This document shows positions 1 through 7,948 of a DNA stretch of 33,953 nt, one piece after another. The stretch covers positions 1 through 33,953 of the forward strand of contig CAZMGG010000053.1 of NCBI GenBank assembly GCA_964565715.1. Direction: 5' to 3'. How positions within the stretch are numbered: the first letter of the stretch is position 1; every line of letters begins with the position of its first letter. The notes beneath the pieces are model-generated. The model did not search any database. It had not been told where the DNA came from and worked only from the letters and a program-made list of their open reading frames with translations. The position numbers and the translations under genes were made by a program. This DNA comes from CAZMGG01 sp964565715. GTDB lineage: Bacteria; Planctomycetota; UBA1135; UBA2386.

Positions 1-22
1 GATTAGAAATCGATTTCTAATC
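1..22. promoter_or_regulatory. Perfect AT-rich palindrome upstream of ileS
   Basis: Two 11-base arms (GATTAGAAATC and its exact reverse complement) meet without a spacer. The site is about 73% A/T in DNA that is otherwise about 70% G+C. It lies roughly 30 bp upstream of the probable ileS -35 element, which fits an operator for a dimeric regulator. It could equally belong to a gene to the left of the window, because the window starts exactly here. Confidence 0.55.
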
Positions 23-52
23 TGCAAGGTCCGGGCGCCGCCCCCCGCGCCG

Positions 53-81
53 TTGCGCCGCGCCCCGCACGCCGCCACACT
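53..81 (+). promoter_or_regulatory. Candidate ileS promoter, leaderless geometry
   Basis: TTGCGC at 53-58 and CACACT at 76-81 are separated by exactly 17 nt. The -10-like hexamer ends 9 nt before the ATG at 91 and no ribosome-binding site is visible between them. The hexamers are weak matches (about 3/6 each). The call rests on the spacing and on the same geometry at other genes in the window. Confidence 0.35.
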
Positions 82-90
82 GCTCGCCCC

Positions 91-3000
91 ATGACCGCCA
101 GGGACCGCACCACGAGCCAGCCCTACCCGACCGTGCCGCAGCAGCCGGACTACCCGGCCATCGAGGCCGCGGTGCTGCAGTTCTGGCAGGACCACCAGAC
201 CTTCCAGAAGTCGGTCGACAACCGGCCCGCCGGGCCTTCCGGCGAGAACGAGTACGTCTTCTACGACGGCCCCCCCTTCGCCAACGGGCTGCCGCACTAC
301 GGCCACCTGCTCACCGGCTACGTCAAGGACGTCGTGCCGCGCTACCAGACCATGCGCGGCCGCCGCGTCGAGCGGCGGTTCGGCTGGGACTGCCATGGCC
401 TGCCCGCCGAGATGGAGGCCGAGAAGGAACTCAAGGTCTCCGGCAGGCAACAGATCGAGGCCTTCGGCATCGCCAACTACAACGAGGCCTGCCGCAAGTC
501 CGTGCTGCGCTACACCGGCGAGTGGCAGAGCTACGTCACCCGGCAGGCGCGCTGGGTCGACTTCGCCAACGACTACAAGACCATGGACCTCTCCTACATG
601 GAGAGCGTGATGTGGGCGTTCGCCGAGCTCTGCAAGAAGGGCCTCGTCTACGAGGGCCACAAGGTGATGCCCTACTCGTGGGCGATGCAGACGCCGGTCA
701 GCAACCACGAGACCCGCATGGACGACGCCACGCGGATGCGGCAGGACCCCGCGATCACCGTGGCGTTCCGGCTGCAGGAGCATGGCTTCGGCAAGAAGGA
801 CGTCGACGTGCTGGTGTGGACCACCACGCCGTGGACCCTGCCGAGCAACCTGGCGCTGGCGGTGGGGCCGGACATCGACTACGCGCTGCTGCACGACGGC
901 AACAGGACCGTCCTGATCGGGAACGCGACGCGGCAGGCCTACGAGAAGGAACTCAAGGGCTTCACCGAGGTCGGCACCGTCAAGGGCAAGGACCTGGTCG
1001 GCCTGACCTACCGGCCGCTGTTCCCGTACTTCCACGACCACCCCAACTCCTTCCGCGTGCTGGCCGGCGAGTTCGTCGACACCGCCGAGGGCACCGGGGT
1101 CGTGCACATGGCGCCCGGGTTCGGCGAGGACGACCAGAAGGTCTGCGAGCAGAACGGCATCACCCTGGTCTGTCCGGTGGACGACCGCGGCCGCTTCACC
1201 ATGGAGGTGCCCGACTGGCAGGGCGTGCTGGTGTTCGACGCCAACAAGGACATCATCAAGAACCTGAAGGACCGTGGCGTGCTGTGGAAGCACGTCACCT
1301 ACGACCACAACTACCCGCACTGCTGGCGGACGCGCGAGCCGCTGATCTACAAGGCGATCCCCGGCGCGTGGTTCGTCAAGGTCACCGAGATCAAGGAGCG
1401 GATGATCGCGCACAACCAGAGGATCCGCTGGATCCCCGAGCACGTGCGCGACGGCCAGTTCGGCAAGTGGCTGGAGAACGCGCGGGACTGGTCGATCTCG
1501 CGCAACCGCTACTGGGGCTCGCCGATCCCGGTGTGGAAGAGCGACGATGCGCGGTATCCGCGGGTCGACGTGTACGGCTCGCTGGCCGAGCTGGAGCGGG
1601 ACTTCGGCGTGAAGGTCACCGACCTGCACCGGCCGTTCGTCGACGAGCTGGTGCGGAAGAACCCGGATGATCCGACCGGGAAGAGCACCATGCGGCGGGT
1701 GCCGGAGGTGCTCGACTGCTGGTTCGAGTCGGGCTCGATGCCGTTCGCCCAGGTGCACTACCCGTTCGAGAACAAGGAGTGGTTCGAGAGCCACTTCCCC
1801 GCCGACTTCATCGTCGAGTACGTGGCGCAGACGCGCGGCTGGTTCTACACGATGGTGGTGCTGGCCACGGCGCTGTTCGACCGGCATCCGTTCGAGAACT
1901 GCATCTGCCACGGCGTCGTGCTGGACGAGCACCGGCAGAAGCTGAGCAAGTCGCTGAAGAACTACCCGGACCCGGAGAAGCTGTTCGCGACGACCGGCAG
2001 CGACGCGCTGCGCTGGTTCCTGATGAGCTCGCCGATCCTGCGCGGCGCCGACCTGGAGATCCACAAGGACGGCAAGCAGATCGGCGAGGTCGTGCGGCTG
2101 GTGCTGAACCCGATCTGGAACGCCTACTACTTCTTCACCCTGTACGCGAACGCCGATGGGGTGCGGGCGGCGTTCCGGGTGGACCAGCAGGGGCTGCTGG
2201 ACCGCTACGCGCTGAGCAAGACCCGCGAGCTGGTGGATTCGGTGCAGCAGGGCATGGACGGCTATGACCTGATGGGCGCCTGCATGCGGGTGACGACGTA
2301 CCTCGATGCGCTCAACAACTGGTGGATCCGGCGCAGCCGGGAGCGCTTCTGGAGCGAGCGCAAGGACCAGGACAAGCAGGACGCCTACGACACGCTGTTC
2401 ACCTGCCTGCACGTGCTGTGCCGGGTGGCCGCGCCGCTGCTGCCGCTCTTGACCGAGCACGTGTTCCGCGGGCTCGGCGGCGGGGAGTCGGTGCACCTGC
2501 AGGACTGGCCGGACGCGGCGGGGCTGCCCGCCGATCCGGCGCTGGTGGCGGCGATGGACCAGGTGCGCGATGCGTGCTCGGTGGGCCTGTCGCTGCGCGA
2601 GGCGCACAAGCTGCGCACGCGGCTGCCGTTGTCGGCGGTGACGCTGGCCGGGGCGAAGGTGGCGGCGCTGCGGCCGTATGCGGAGCTGCTGCAGGACGAG
2701 CTGAACGTCAAGGCGGTGCGGTTTGCCGACGACCTGGAGCAGTTCGGCTCGTTCGTGCTGCAGCCCAACGCCAAGGTGCTGGGGCCGAAGCTGGGGCCGG
2801 CGATGAAGGACGTGCTTCTGGCGTGCAAGCAGGGCCGCTGGCGGTCGCTGCCCGAGGGCCGCGCCGAGGCGGGGGGCGTGACGCTGGAGCCCGGCGACTT
2901 CGAGCTGCGGCTGCAGCCGAAGCCCGGCGTGGCCAGCGCGGCGCTCTCGAGCAACGACGCGGTGCTGGTGCTGGACACGGCGGTGACGGCGGAGCTGGAA

Positions 3001-3261
3001 CAGGAGGGCGCGGCGCGCGACTTCGTGCGGCTGGTGCAGCAGGCGCGCAAGGACGCCGGGCTCGAGGTCGCCGATCGCATCGCGCTGTGGATCGAGGCCG
3101 GGACCGCGGCGGCGGCGCTGCGGGCGCACCAGGCCTACGTGCAGGAGCAGGTGCTGGCGGTGGCGGTCACCTGGGGCGCGGCGCCGGGCGACGCGTTCGT
3201 CCAGGACGGCAAGGTCGGCAGCGACGGGGCTGCCGTGCGGCTCGGGCTGCAGAAGGCCTGA
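91..3261 (+). CDS. ileS: Isoleucyl-tRNA synthetase, type 2 (eukaryote-like)
   Basis: This cytoplasmic class I aminoacyl-tRNA synthetase charges tRNA-Ile with isoleucine. The 1056-residue length is typical of the family. The HIGH signature appears as GLPHYGH (H69-H72) after YDGPPFAN, and the KMSKS loop is KLSKS at 617-621. The CP1 editing region lies between them (WTTTPWTLPSN and GFGEDD motifs), followed by an anticodon-binding region with NNWWIRRSRERFW. HYGH together with the GLPHYGHLLTGY context marks the type 2 (IleS2/eukaryote-like) branch, and no C-terminal CxxC zinc finger of type 1 enzymes is seen. Enzymes of this branch are generally poorly inhibited by mupirocin; applying that here is inference. 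The start ATG lies 9 nt after a candidate -10 with no Shine-Dalgarno sequence. The next gene converges on it with 25 nt between stops. Confidence 0.97.
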   Translation: MTARDRTTSQPYPTVPQQPDYPAIEAAVLQFWQDHQTFQKSVDNRPAGPSGENEYVFYDGPPFANGLPHYGHLLTGYVKDVVPRYQTMRGRRVERRFGWDCHGLPAEMEAEKELKVSGRQQIEAFGIANYNEACRKSVLRYTGEWQSYVTRQARWVDFANDYKTMDLSYMESVMWAFAELCKKGLVYEGHKVMPYSWAMQTPVSNHETRMDDATRMRQDPAITVAFRLQEHGFGKKDVDVLVWTTTPWTLPSNLALAVGPDIDYALLHDGNRTVLIGNATRQAYEKELKGFTEVGTVKGKDLVGLTYRPLFPYFHDHPNSFRVLAGEFVDTAEGTGVVHMAPGFGEDDQKVCEQNGITLVCPVDDRGRFTMEVPDWQGVLVFDANKDIIKNLKDRGVLWKHVTYDHNYPHCWRTREPLIYKAIPGAWFVKVTEIKERMIAHNQRIRWIPEHVRDGQFGKWLENARDWSISRNRYWGSPIPVWKSDDARYPRVDVYGSLAELERDFGVKVTDLHRPFVDELVRKNPDDPTGKSTMRRVPEVLDCWFESGSMPFAQVHYPFENKEWFESHFPADFIVEYVAQTRGWFYTMVVLATALFDRHPFENCICHGVVLDEHRQKLSKSLKNYPDPEKLFATTGSDALRWFLMSSPILRGADLEIHKDGKQIGEVVRLVLNPIWNAYYFFTLYANADGVRAAFRVDQQGLLDRYALSKTRELVDSVQQGMDGYDLMGACMRVTTYLDALNNWWIRRSRERFWSERKDQDKQDAYDTLFTCLHVLCRVAAPLLPLLTEHVFRGLGGGESVHLQDWPDAAGLPADPALVAAMDQVRDACSVGLSLREAHKLRTRLPLSAVTLAGAKVAALRPYAELLQDELNVKAVRFADDLEQFGSFVLQPNAKVLGPKLGPAMKDVLLACKQGRWRSLPEGRAEAGGVTLEPGDFELRLQPKPGVASAALSSNDAVLVLDTAVTAELEQEGAARDFVRLVQQARKDAGLEVADRIALWIEAGTAAAALRAHQAYVQEQVLAVAVTWGAAPGDAFVQDGKVGSDGAAVRLGLQKA

Positions 3262-3286
3262 GGCGCGGGCCTGCCGGGGGCTCCGC

Positions 3287-5125
3287 TCAGGCGCCGACCA
3301 CGAGCCGGGCGGCGGCGGTGACGGCGATCGGCACCGCTGCCTGGGGCTGCACGTCGAGCAGGACGCCCTGCACGAAGAGCTGCAGCCCGTAGAGGCGCGG
3401 GTCGGCGGGCACCGGCAGGCCGAACGCCACCGGCTGCAGCGGACCGGTCCAGGGGCCGCCGAACAGGGTGAGCCCCACGGTTGCGAGATCCAGCAGGACC
3501 TCGCCGGGGGCGCCGGATCCCGCCATGCCGTAGCCGGGCACCAGCAGGCCGCACGGCTGCTGCGGGTGCGGCGCGAACGCGATGGCCAGGGCGGCCAGGG
3601 CGCCCGGGGCCTGGGTGCCCAGCGGGTTGTCGACGGCGAGCCCGACCGTGCTGCCCAGCGCCGGCCGGCCGGTGACGACGAGGCTGCCGGGCGGGTTGCC
3701 GCCGCAACCATGGCTGCTGACCGTGGCGGCGCGGTCGCCGAGCGAGCCGTCGAGGTTGAGGTTCTGCGCCATGACGTCGCCGCTGTCGACACGCGGGTCG
3801 CTCCAGGCGGCGAACAGCGTGCCCGAGGCCGACGCGGCGACGACGGTGCGGACCTTCTGGCTCGGCGCCGTGCTGACGTCCACCGGCGCGGGCCAGGTGC
3901 CGCCGGCGGCGTCGAGCCGCAGGCCCAGCAGGCGGTAGGTGTTGGGCGCCGGCAGGGCCTCGGACACCACCGCCAGCAGGCCGCCGGGAGCGGGCGCCGC
4001 CGCCGGCGCCTGGCGCTCGATGGCGCCGACCGGGATCAGCGGCAGGCCGGCGGGCCCGAAGGCGCGGTTGCCGGCGGCGTCGATCTTCTGCGCGGTGATG
4101 CCCCAGGATGTCTGCGCGGTGTTGCGTTCGTTGAAGACGGAGAGGATCTCCTGGCTGGCTGGGAGCCAGACGATGGCGGGGTCGAACCGGCTGTTGCCGT
4201 TGGTGGACAGGTCGACGCCGTTGTGGGGGAACAACTCGACGCCGTTGCCGGCGAGACGCTGCACGCGGGCGGAGAACTGCGAGCCGGTGGCGAAGTGCCA
4301 GGCGATCACGGCGCCGCCGGCCAGGTCGGCGACGATGCGCGGCTCGTGGGCGATCGGCACCGACGTCTGGTCGAACACCGGCAGGCGGGTGCCGCCGTTC
4401 CAGAGCGGCGTGCCGGCGGCGTCCCACTTCTGCGCGTGCAGGTGCTTGGTGGCGGTGATGGCCAGGGCCCGCACCCAGACGGCGATGACGCTGCCGTTGT
4501 CGCCGGCGCAGGCGCGGACGAAGGCCGGCGAGGCGCCGCTGTCGCCGGGCTGGGCGATGCCGCCGGGCGGAAAGCGCGGCTGGCCGAGGCGATCGAGCCG
4601 CTGCATCTGGATCGTGCGCGCGGTGGTGTTGGGCCAGAAGAAGACGAGGTCGCCGTCGCTGGCCTCGACGACGGTCGGGTTGCCCTCGGCGTCGGTGTTG
4701 GCGGTGAGGGCGATGCCCTGGGCGCCCCAGACCTGGGTGCCGGCAGGCGCGATGCGGTAGGCATGGACGTCGAGGTCGGGACCGCTGCGGACGTCGGTGA
4801 AGGTCAGCACGCAGTGGTCGTCGGCGTCGGCGATCATGTCCCAGCCGATCAGCGAGCTGTTCTGCGGGTTGCCGCTGACCAGCAGGCCGCCGTGCGGGAA
4901 GCGTTCGCGGCCGGCGGCGTCGAGGCGCTGGGCGCGGACCGCGTAGCCGCCGGCGGCATTGTCGAACCAGGCGATCCAGCAGCCGCCGTCGCGGGTGGCG
5001 GCGATGCGCGGCACCGCCTGGTGGCCCTGGCCGTCACCGATGGGAAGGTTGGCGGCGGCGGCGGCGGGCCATTGTGCGGCGAGGGTGGTGGCGAGAGCGA
5101 GGGCGGCGAGGGGAGTCCGGATCAT
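3287..5125 (-). CDS. Secreted repeat protein with lineage-type C-terminal module
   Basis: The 612-residue protein begins with a clear signal peptide (MIRTPLAALALATTLAAQ, then an Ala run to about residue 25). From about residue 60 a unit of roughly 50 residues recurs, each with an AQRLDAAG-like strand-turn followed by a GG/NGV-type loop: VRAQRLDAAGRERFPHGGLL, IQMQRLDRLGQPRFPPGG, HAQKWDAAGTPLWNGG, ARVQRLAGNGVELFPHNGV, ITAQKIDAAGNRAFGPAG. About six copies suggest a beta-propeller or similar beta-repeat fold, which is inference. From about residue 470 a different, less repetitive beta-type region ends in FGLPVPADPRLYGLQLFVQG, a pattern shared with two other secreted proteins in this window. It is probably exported or surface-bound and no catalytic motif is recognised. 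It follows the upstream 416-residue gene by 24 nt and is probably co-transcribed with it. Confidence 0.85.
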   Translation of the reverse strand: MIRTPLAALALATTLAAQWPAAAAANLPIGDGQGHQAVPRIAATRDGGCWIAWFDNAAGGYAVRAQRLDAAGRERFPHGGLLVSGNPQNSSLIGWDMIADADDHCVLTFTDVRSGPDLDVHAYRIAPAGTQVWGAQGIALTANTDAEGNPTVVEASDGDLVFFWPNTTARTIQMQRLDRLGQPRFPPGGIAQPGDSGASPAFVRACAGDNGSVIAVWVRALAITATKHLHAQKWDAAGTPLWNGGTRLPVFDQTSVPIAHEPRIVADLAGGAVIAWHFATGSQFSARVQRLAGNGVELFPHNGVDLSTNGNSRFDPAIVWLPASQEILSVFNERNTAQTSWGITAQKIDAAGNRAFGPAGLPLIPVGAIERQAPAAAPAPGGLLAVVSEALPAPNTYRLLGLRLDAAGGTWPAPVDVSTAPSQKVRTVVAASASGTLFAAWSDPRVDSGDVMAQNLNLDGSLGDRAATVSSHGCGGNPPGSLVVTGRPALGSTVGLAVDNPLGTQAPGALAALAIAFAPHPQQPCGLLVPGYGMAGSGAPGEVLLDLATVGLTLFGGPWTGPLQPVAFGLPVPADPRLYGLQLFVQGVLLDVQPQAAVPIAVTAAARLVVGA

Positions 5126-5149
5126 GGGCGTGCGAGGGGCGGGCGCAGT

Positions 5150-6400
5150 CTACGGCAGGATCACGGTCACCAGCCGGTTGCTGAGCCGGGCCTGACCGGT
5201 GACGGCGCCAAACGCGTTGAACGCCTGGCTGTGGGCCACGAGACCCGCGATCTGCGGCACGTTGGGGATCTGCAGGTCGATCGCCGCCAGCGGATCGTCG
5301 CCGGTGCCGGGCACGGCGTGCTGGCCGAGGAACAGGATCAGGGTCGGGTCCAGCTCGACCACGCCGAACGGCGGCACCGGCGTGAAGCCGCTGCCGAAGC
5401 TGTAGTAGACGCCGACCACGTCGCCGGGCGCCGACGCGCAGCGCACGCGGTAGGGCTGGCCGACCCGGGCCTGGTCGAGCGCGAACAGGTGCGGCAGCGC
5501 GGTGACCGTGGCTGCGGGCCGGATCGTCGCGGTGGCGACCTGCGGCGTTCCGCAGGCCGAATAGGCGTCGATGCGGACGAAGCCGTCGCCGCCGCGGGCG
5601 GACACCGGCAGGCCTTCCAGCCAGGTGGCGCCGCCGGTGGCATCGAGCGTGCCGCTGACGCGCACGCACTGCAGGCTGCGCAGGAGGATGGCGCCGCCGC
5701 TGCCGTTGCCGCCGGTGCCGGGTCGACCGGGCCAGTAGGACCAGTCCAGCACGATGTCGCCGCCGCGGGCGGAGATGCGGCCGGTGACCTCGATGGGGCC
5801 GCCGCAGAGCAGCACGACCGCGCCGCCGCCGCCGCTCGCCGGCGGACCATACGAGCTGGCGTTACCCGAACCCGGGCCGCCGCCGCCGCTGCCGCCCTGC
5901 ACGTCGAACGGCAGCGCCGTGCCGTAGGTCGGCGCGGGGTTGGTACAGGGGTTGGTGCTGCCAAGGGAGGCGTGCGAGCCGCCGCTGCCTTGGATCGCCG
6001 GGTAGAGGCAGATGCCGGCGCTGCCGCCGCCGGGGCCGAAGCCCTGCTGCAGCCAGTCGCCGCCGGCGAAGCCGCCGGGGCCGCCGCTGCGGGACTCGCG
6101 GAACTGGCCGGGCAGCCAGTGCGAGCCGTCGGCGTCGGCATCCAGCACGCCGTCGATGCGGGCCGGGCCGAGGCAGAGCAGCCTGGCGGGATTCGGGCCG
6201 CGCAGCCGCACGGTGACACCGGCGGGGATCTGGATCGCGGCGAACTGGAACACGCCGCCGTTCGGGCCGGTGTCCAGGGTCAGGTCGGCGGTCGGCGCCA
6301 GCACGCCGTCGCGGCCGTCGCCGTAGCCTTGGGCCGGCAGCAAGGTGGCCGACAGGAGCAGGAACGACGCCGCGCACGGCAACTTGGCCATGCGCGGCAT
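5150..6400 (-). CDS. Secreted Gly-rich protein, probable beta-helix
   Basis: The 416-residue secreted protein has a hydrophobic signal sequence at about residues 7-23 (CAASFLLLSATLLPA, then QG). The middle (about 95-230) is rich in GGxGG turns such as GGSGGGGPGSGNASSYG and alternates with short hydrophobic strands (GAVVLLCGGPIEVTGRISAR, GAILLRSLQCVRVSGTLDAT). That pattern is typical of right-handed parallel beta-helices of extracellular proteins, but the fold is inferred. The C-terminal 90 residues (IDLQIPNVPQIAGLVAHSQA) match the terminal module of the neighbouring 612-residue protein. The start could be the ATG at 6400 or the one three codons later at 6391; neither has a good ribosome-binding site. 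No enzymatic motif is visible. Confidence 0.8.
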   Translation of the reverse strand: MPRMAKLPCAASFLLLSATLLPAQGYGDGRDGVLAPTADLTLDTGPNGGVFQFAAIQIPAGVTVRLRGPNPARLLCLGPARIDGVLDADADGSHWLPGQFRESRSGGPGGFAGGDWLQQGFGPGGGSAGICLYPAIQGSGGSHASLGSTNPCTNPAPTYGTALPFDVQGGSGGGGPGSGNASSYGPPASGGGGAVVLLCGGPIEVTGRISARGGDIVLDWSYWPGRPGTGGNGSGGAILLRSLQCVRVSGTLDATGGATWLEGLPVSARGGDGFVRIDAYSACGTPQVATATIRPAATVTALPHLFALDQARVGQPYRVRCASAPGDVVGVYYSFGSGFTPVPPFGVVELDPTLILFLGQHAVPGTGDDPLAAIDLQIPNVPQIAGLVAHSQAFNAFGAVTGQARLSNRLVTVILP

Positions 6401-6407
6401 CGTCCGC

Positions 6408-6428
6408 GGTTGCCGTGGGGCGGCAACC
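6408..6428. terminator. 8-bp hairpin between two secreted-protein genes
   Basis: GGTTGCCG (6408-6415), loop TGGGG, CGGCAACC (6421-6428) form a perfect 8-bp stem. It sits in the 40-nt gap after the stop of the 221-residue gene and immediately before the start of the 416-residue gene. There is no T-tract on the minus strand, so it could be a processing or stability element or an attenuator instead of an intrinsic terminator. Confidence 0.4.
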
Positions 6429-6440
6429 CCCCCGAAGGGC

Positions 6441-7106
6441 TCAGTAGTTGGCGCTCACCGGCCAGCCGTTGACCTCGATGGTCACCCGGTCGCCGGGCTG
6501 CACGCCGCCGGGGATCGGCACGGTGACCTGGCCCTGGCCGTTGCCATCGGTGATCAGGTAGCCGGTGGCGCGCTGGCCGCCGTTGACCAGGACGCGGACG
6601 TTGGCCCGGGCCGGGCCGGCCAGCATCTGCAGGGTGTAGTTGTTGCCGTTGAACGAGCCGTTGAACTGCACCCGCGGGGCGACCGGCGCCGGCGCGAAGT
6701 TGCCCGGCACGGCGCCGCCGACGTCGGACAGGGCGATGATGCCCAGCGGGTCGACCACCGCGGCTTGCATCATCACCGGCATGTTGTTGACGATCGGCAT
6801 CGGCGCCGGGATCTGGAAGTGGCCGAGGCCCGACGGGCCGATCGGCTGCACGCCGAGCCCGAACAGCAGGAGCGGGTCGATCAGCAGCGGGTTCTGGATG
6901 CCGGGGTAGGGCAGCGGCGGGCCGAGCAGCAGCGAGCCGGCGCCGAAGGCGAAGGAGCCGGGGGGCGCGGTGACGGTGCAGGTGTACATCGCGACGTTGC
7001 CCTGCGGGTCCTGGCTGACGCCGGCGGTCAGGTCCTGGGTGTGCGCGGGGGCGGCGAGCGCCGCACAGGCGGCGACGAACAGCGAGGTGGCGAAGCGGGG
7101 ATTCAT
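6441..7106 (-). CDS. Small secreted protein of unknown function
   Basis: The 221-residue protein starts at the ATG at 7106, chosen because AAGGAG lies 6 nt upstream (7113-7118). A longer in-frame reading would add 11 residues that overlap this site. Residues 1-23 form a signal peptide (MNPRFATSLFVAACAALAAP, then AHTQ). The mature part is hydrophobic and Pro/Gly-rich, with runs such as LLLGPPLPYPGIQNPLLIDP and PAPMPIVNNMPVMMQAAVVD. It ends in a beta-type stretch (GQVTVPIPGGVQPGDRVTIE) resembling an Ig-like or C-terminal surface module. I do not recognise the family. It lies in the minus-strand secreted-protein block and is preceded by a 7-bp inverted repeat next to its ribosome-binding site. 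Confidence 0.75.
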   Translation of the reverse strand: MNPRFATSLFVAACAALAAPAHTQDLTAGVSQDPQGNVAMYTCTVTAPPGSFAFGAGSLLLGPPLPYPGIQNPLLIDPLLLFGLGVQPIGPSGLGHFQIPAPMPIVNNMPVMMQAAVVDPLGIIALSDVGGAVPGNFAPAPVAPRVQFNGSFNGNNYTLQMLAGPARANVRVLVNGGQRATGYLITDGNGQGQVTVPIPGGVQPGDRVTIEVNGWPVSANY

Positions 7107-7112
7107 GGCGTT

Positions 7113-7118
7113 CTCCTT
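7113..7118 (-). promoter_or_regulatory. Strong ribosome-binding site deciding the start at 7106
   Basis: AAGGAG on the minus strand, 6 nt before the ATG. It is one of the best Shine-Dalgarno matches in the window and excludes the upstream in-frame start. Confidence 0.75.
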
Positions 7119-7121
7119 GGT

Positions 7122-7141
7122 TGGTGACGGTCGTGTCACCA
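7122..7141. promoter_or_regulatory. Inverted repeat TGGTGAC-N6-GTCACCA in a 5' leader
   Basis: Seven-base arms flank GGTCGT, ending 3 nt upstream (minus-strand sense) of the AAGGAG ribosome-binding site of the 221-residue secreted protein. The site could be a protein-bound operator (centre-to-centre spacing suits a dimer) or an RNA hairpin controlling translation. Confidence 0.4.
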
Positions 7142-7185
7142 GGGAGAGCGCCCCGGGCCGCGGCGATGTGACCGGAAAACCGGCT

Positions 7186-7872
7186 CTACCGCACGACGAT
7201 CCAGACGTTGCCGTCGGCGGCCTGCACGCCGTTGGCGCACTGGTTGCTGTGGATGCAGCCCGACGCCACGCCCAGCAGGCCGGCGCCGGCCGGCGGCGCC
7301 TGCGACGGGCCGATGTAGGGCGACGGCTTGCACATCAGGATCTGGCCGGTGTGGTTGACGAACCAGGCGGCGTCGCTCGAGCCCGAACTGCGCACAGGCC
7401 AGGCGACGCAGCTCCAGAAGTTCTCGCTCATGTTGGCGTCGGCCTTGGCCAGCGAGCCATTGGCGGTGTCCACGCCCAGCCCGGCGGCGTCGGCGAAGAA
7501 CAGGGCGAAGTGGTAGCCGTGGGACTGCACGCGGCCGTTGGCGTCGACCTGGCCCAGGCTCGGCGACAGCAGCGCCGGCGACAGCGGGATCGACGAGCCG
7601 CGCGGCGCCAGCGTGCCGGCCATCTCCGCCAGCGACATGGCCTCGCCGACGCCGTCGCCGTCGGTGTCGACCAGGCCGTGGGCCATGGCCTGGGACTGCG
7701 CCGTGGTGATGGCGCGCAGGGCGCCGAGCACCGCGGGTTCGGCGGCGTTGTTGCGCGCCGACAGCAGGTTCGGCACGGCAATGGTGGCCAGCACCGCGAT
7801 GACCGCCACGACGATGATCAGCTCGATGAGCGTGAAGCCACGTTCGCGGGCGGGTGACCTGGGCTGGAACAT
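7186..7872 (-). CDS. Type II secretion / type IV pilus pseudopilin
   Basis: The 228-residue protein has a classic prepilin leader: a short basic segment (MFQPRSPARERG) cleaved at G12/F13, followed by FTLIELIIVVAVIAVLATIA with Glu17 as the conserved fifth mature residue. The hydrophobic helix runs to about residue 32 and the segment after PNLLSARNNAAEPA is typical of the long N-terminal pilin helix. The C-terminal globular part contains Cys residues and an Asp-rich stretch (GLVDTDGDGVGEAM) that could bind calcium, as in GspG-like major pseudopilins. It would be processed by a prepilin peptidase and assembled in the periplasm; no peptidase, ATPase or secretin gene is in the window. It lies 76 nt downstream of the DUF2339 gene on the same strand. 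Confidence 0.88.
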   Translation of the reverse strand: MFQPRSPARERGFTLIELIIVVAVIAVLATIAVPNLLSARNNAAEPAVLGALRAITTAQSQAMAHGLVDTDGDGVGEAMSLAEMAGTLAPRGSSIPLSPALLSPSLGQVDANGRVQSHGYHFALFFADAAGLGVDTANGSLAKADANMSENFWSCVAWPVRSSGSSDAAWFVNHTGQILMCKPSPYIGPSQAPPAGAGLLGVASGCIHSNQCANGVQAADGNVWIVVR

Positions 7873-7922
7873 GTGGCGTTCATCGGCAGTTTCGCGGCCC
7901 CGGCCCGCCCGGCGGCCGGGAA

Positions 7923-7937
7923 CGGCCGCTGCGGCCG
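7923..7937 (-). terminator. GC hairpin after the DUF2339 gene
   Basis: CGGCCG-CTG-CGGCCG forms a 6-bp stem with a 3-nt loop, 11 nt past the DUF2339 stop codon and before the pseudopilin start. It has no proper T-tract (only TTCC follows on the minus strand), so the terminator role is tentative. Confidence 0.35.
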
Positions 7938-7948
7938 GCCGATCCCGT

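Noticed and set aside
5147..5152. TAGACT as a -10 element for the 612-residue gene
   Set aside because: It lies at the stop codon of the upstream gene and no -35 is visible at 16-18 nt, so coincidence is more likely.
3566..6472. A 968-codon open frame on the plus strand across the secreted-protein block
   Set aside because: It is antisense to two minus-strand genes with signal peptides and recognisable repeats. Its translation is a low-complexity Gly/Ala/Arg mixture, as expected for GC-rich antisense frames that rarely meet stop codons.
7157..7180. CCGG-AAAA-CCGG as a terminator after the pseudopilin
   Set aside because: The stem is only 4 bp and lacks a T-tract, so it is too weak to call.
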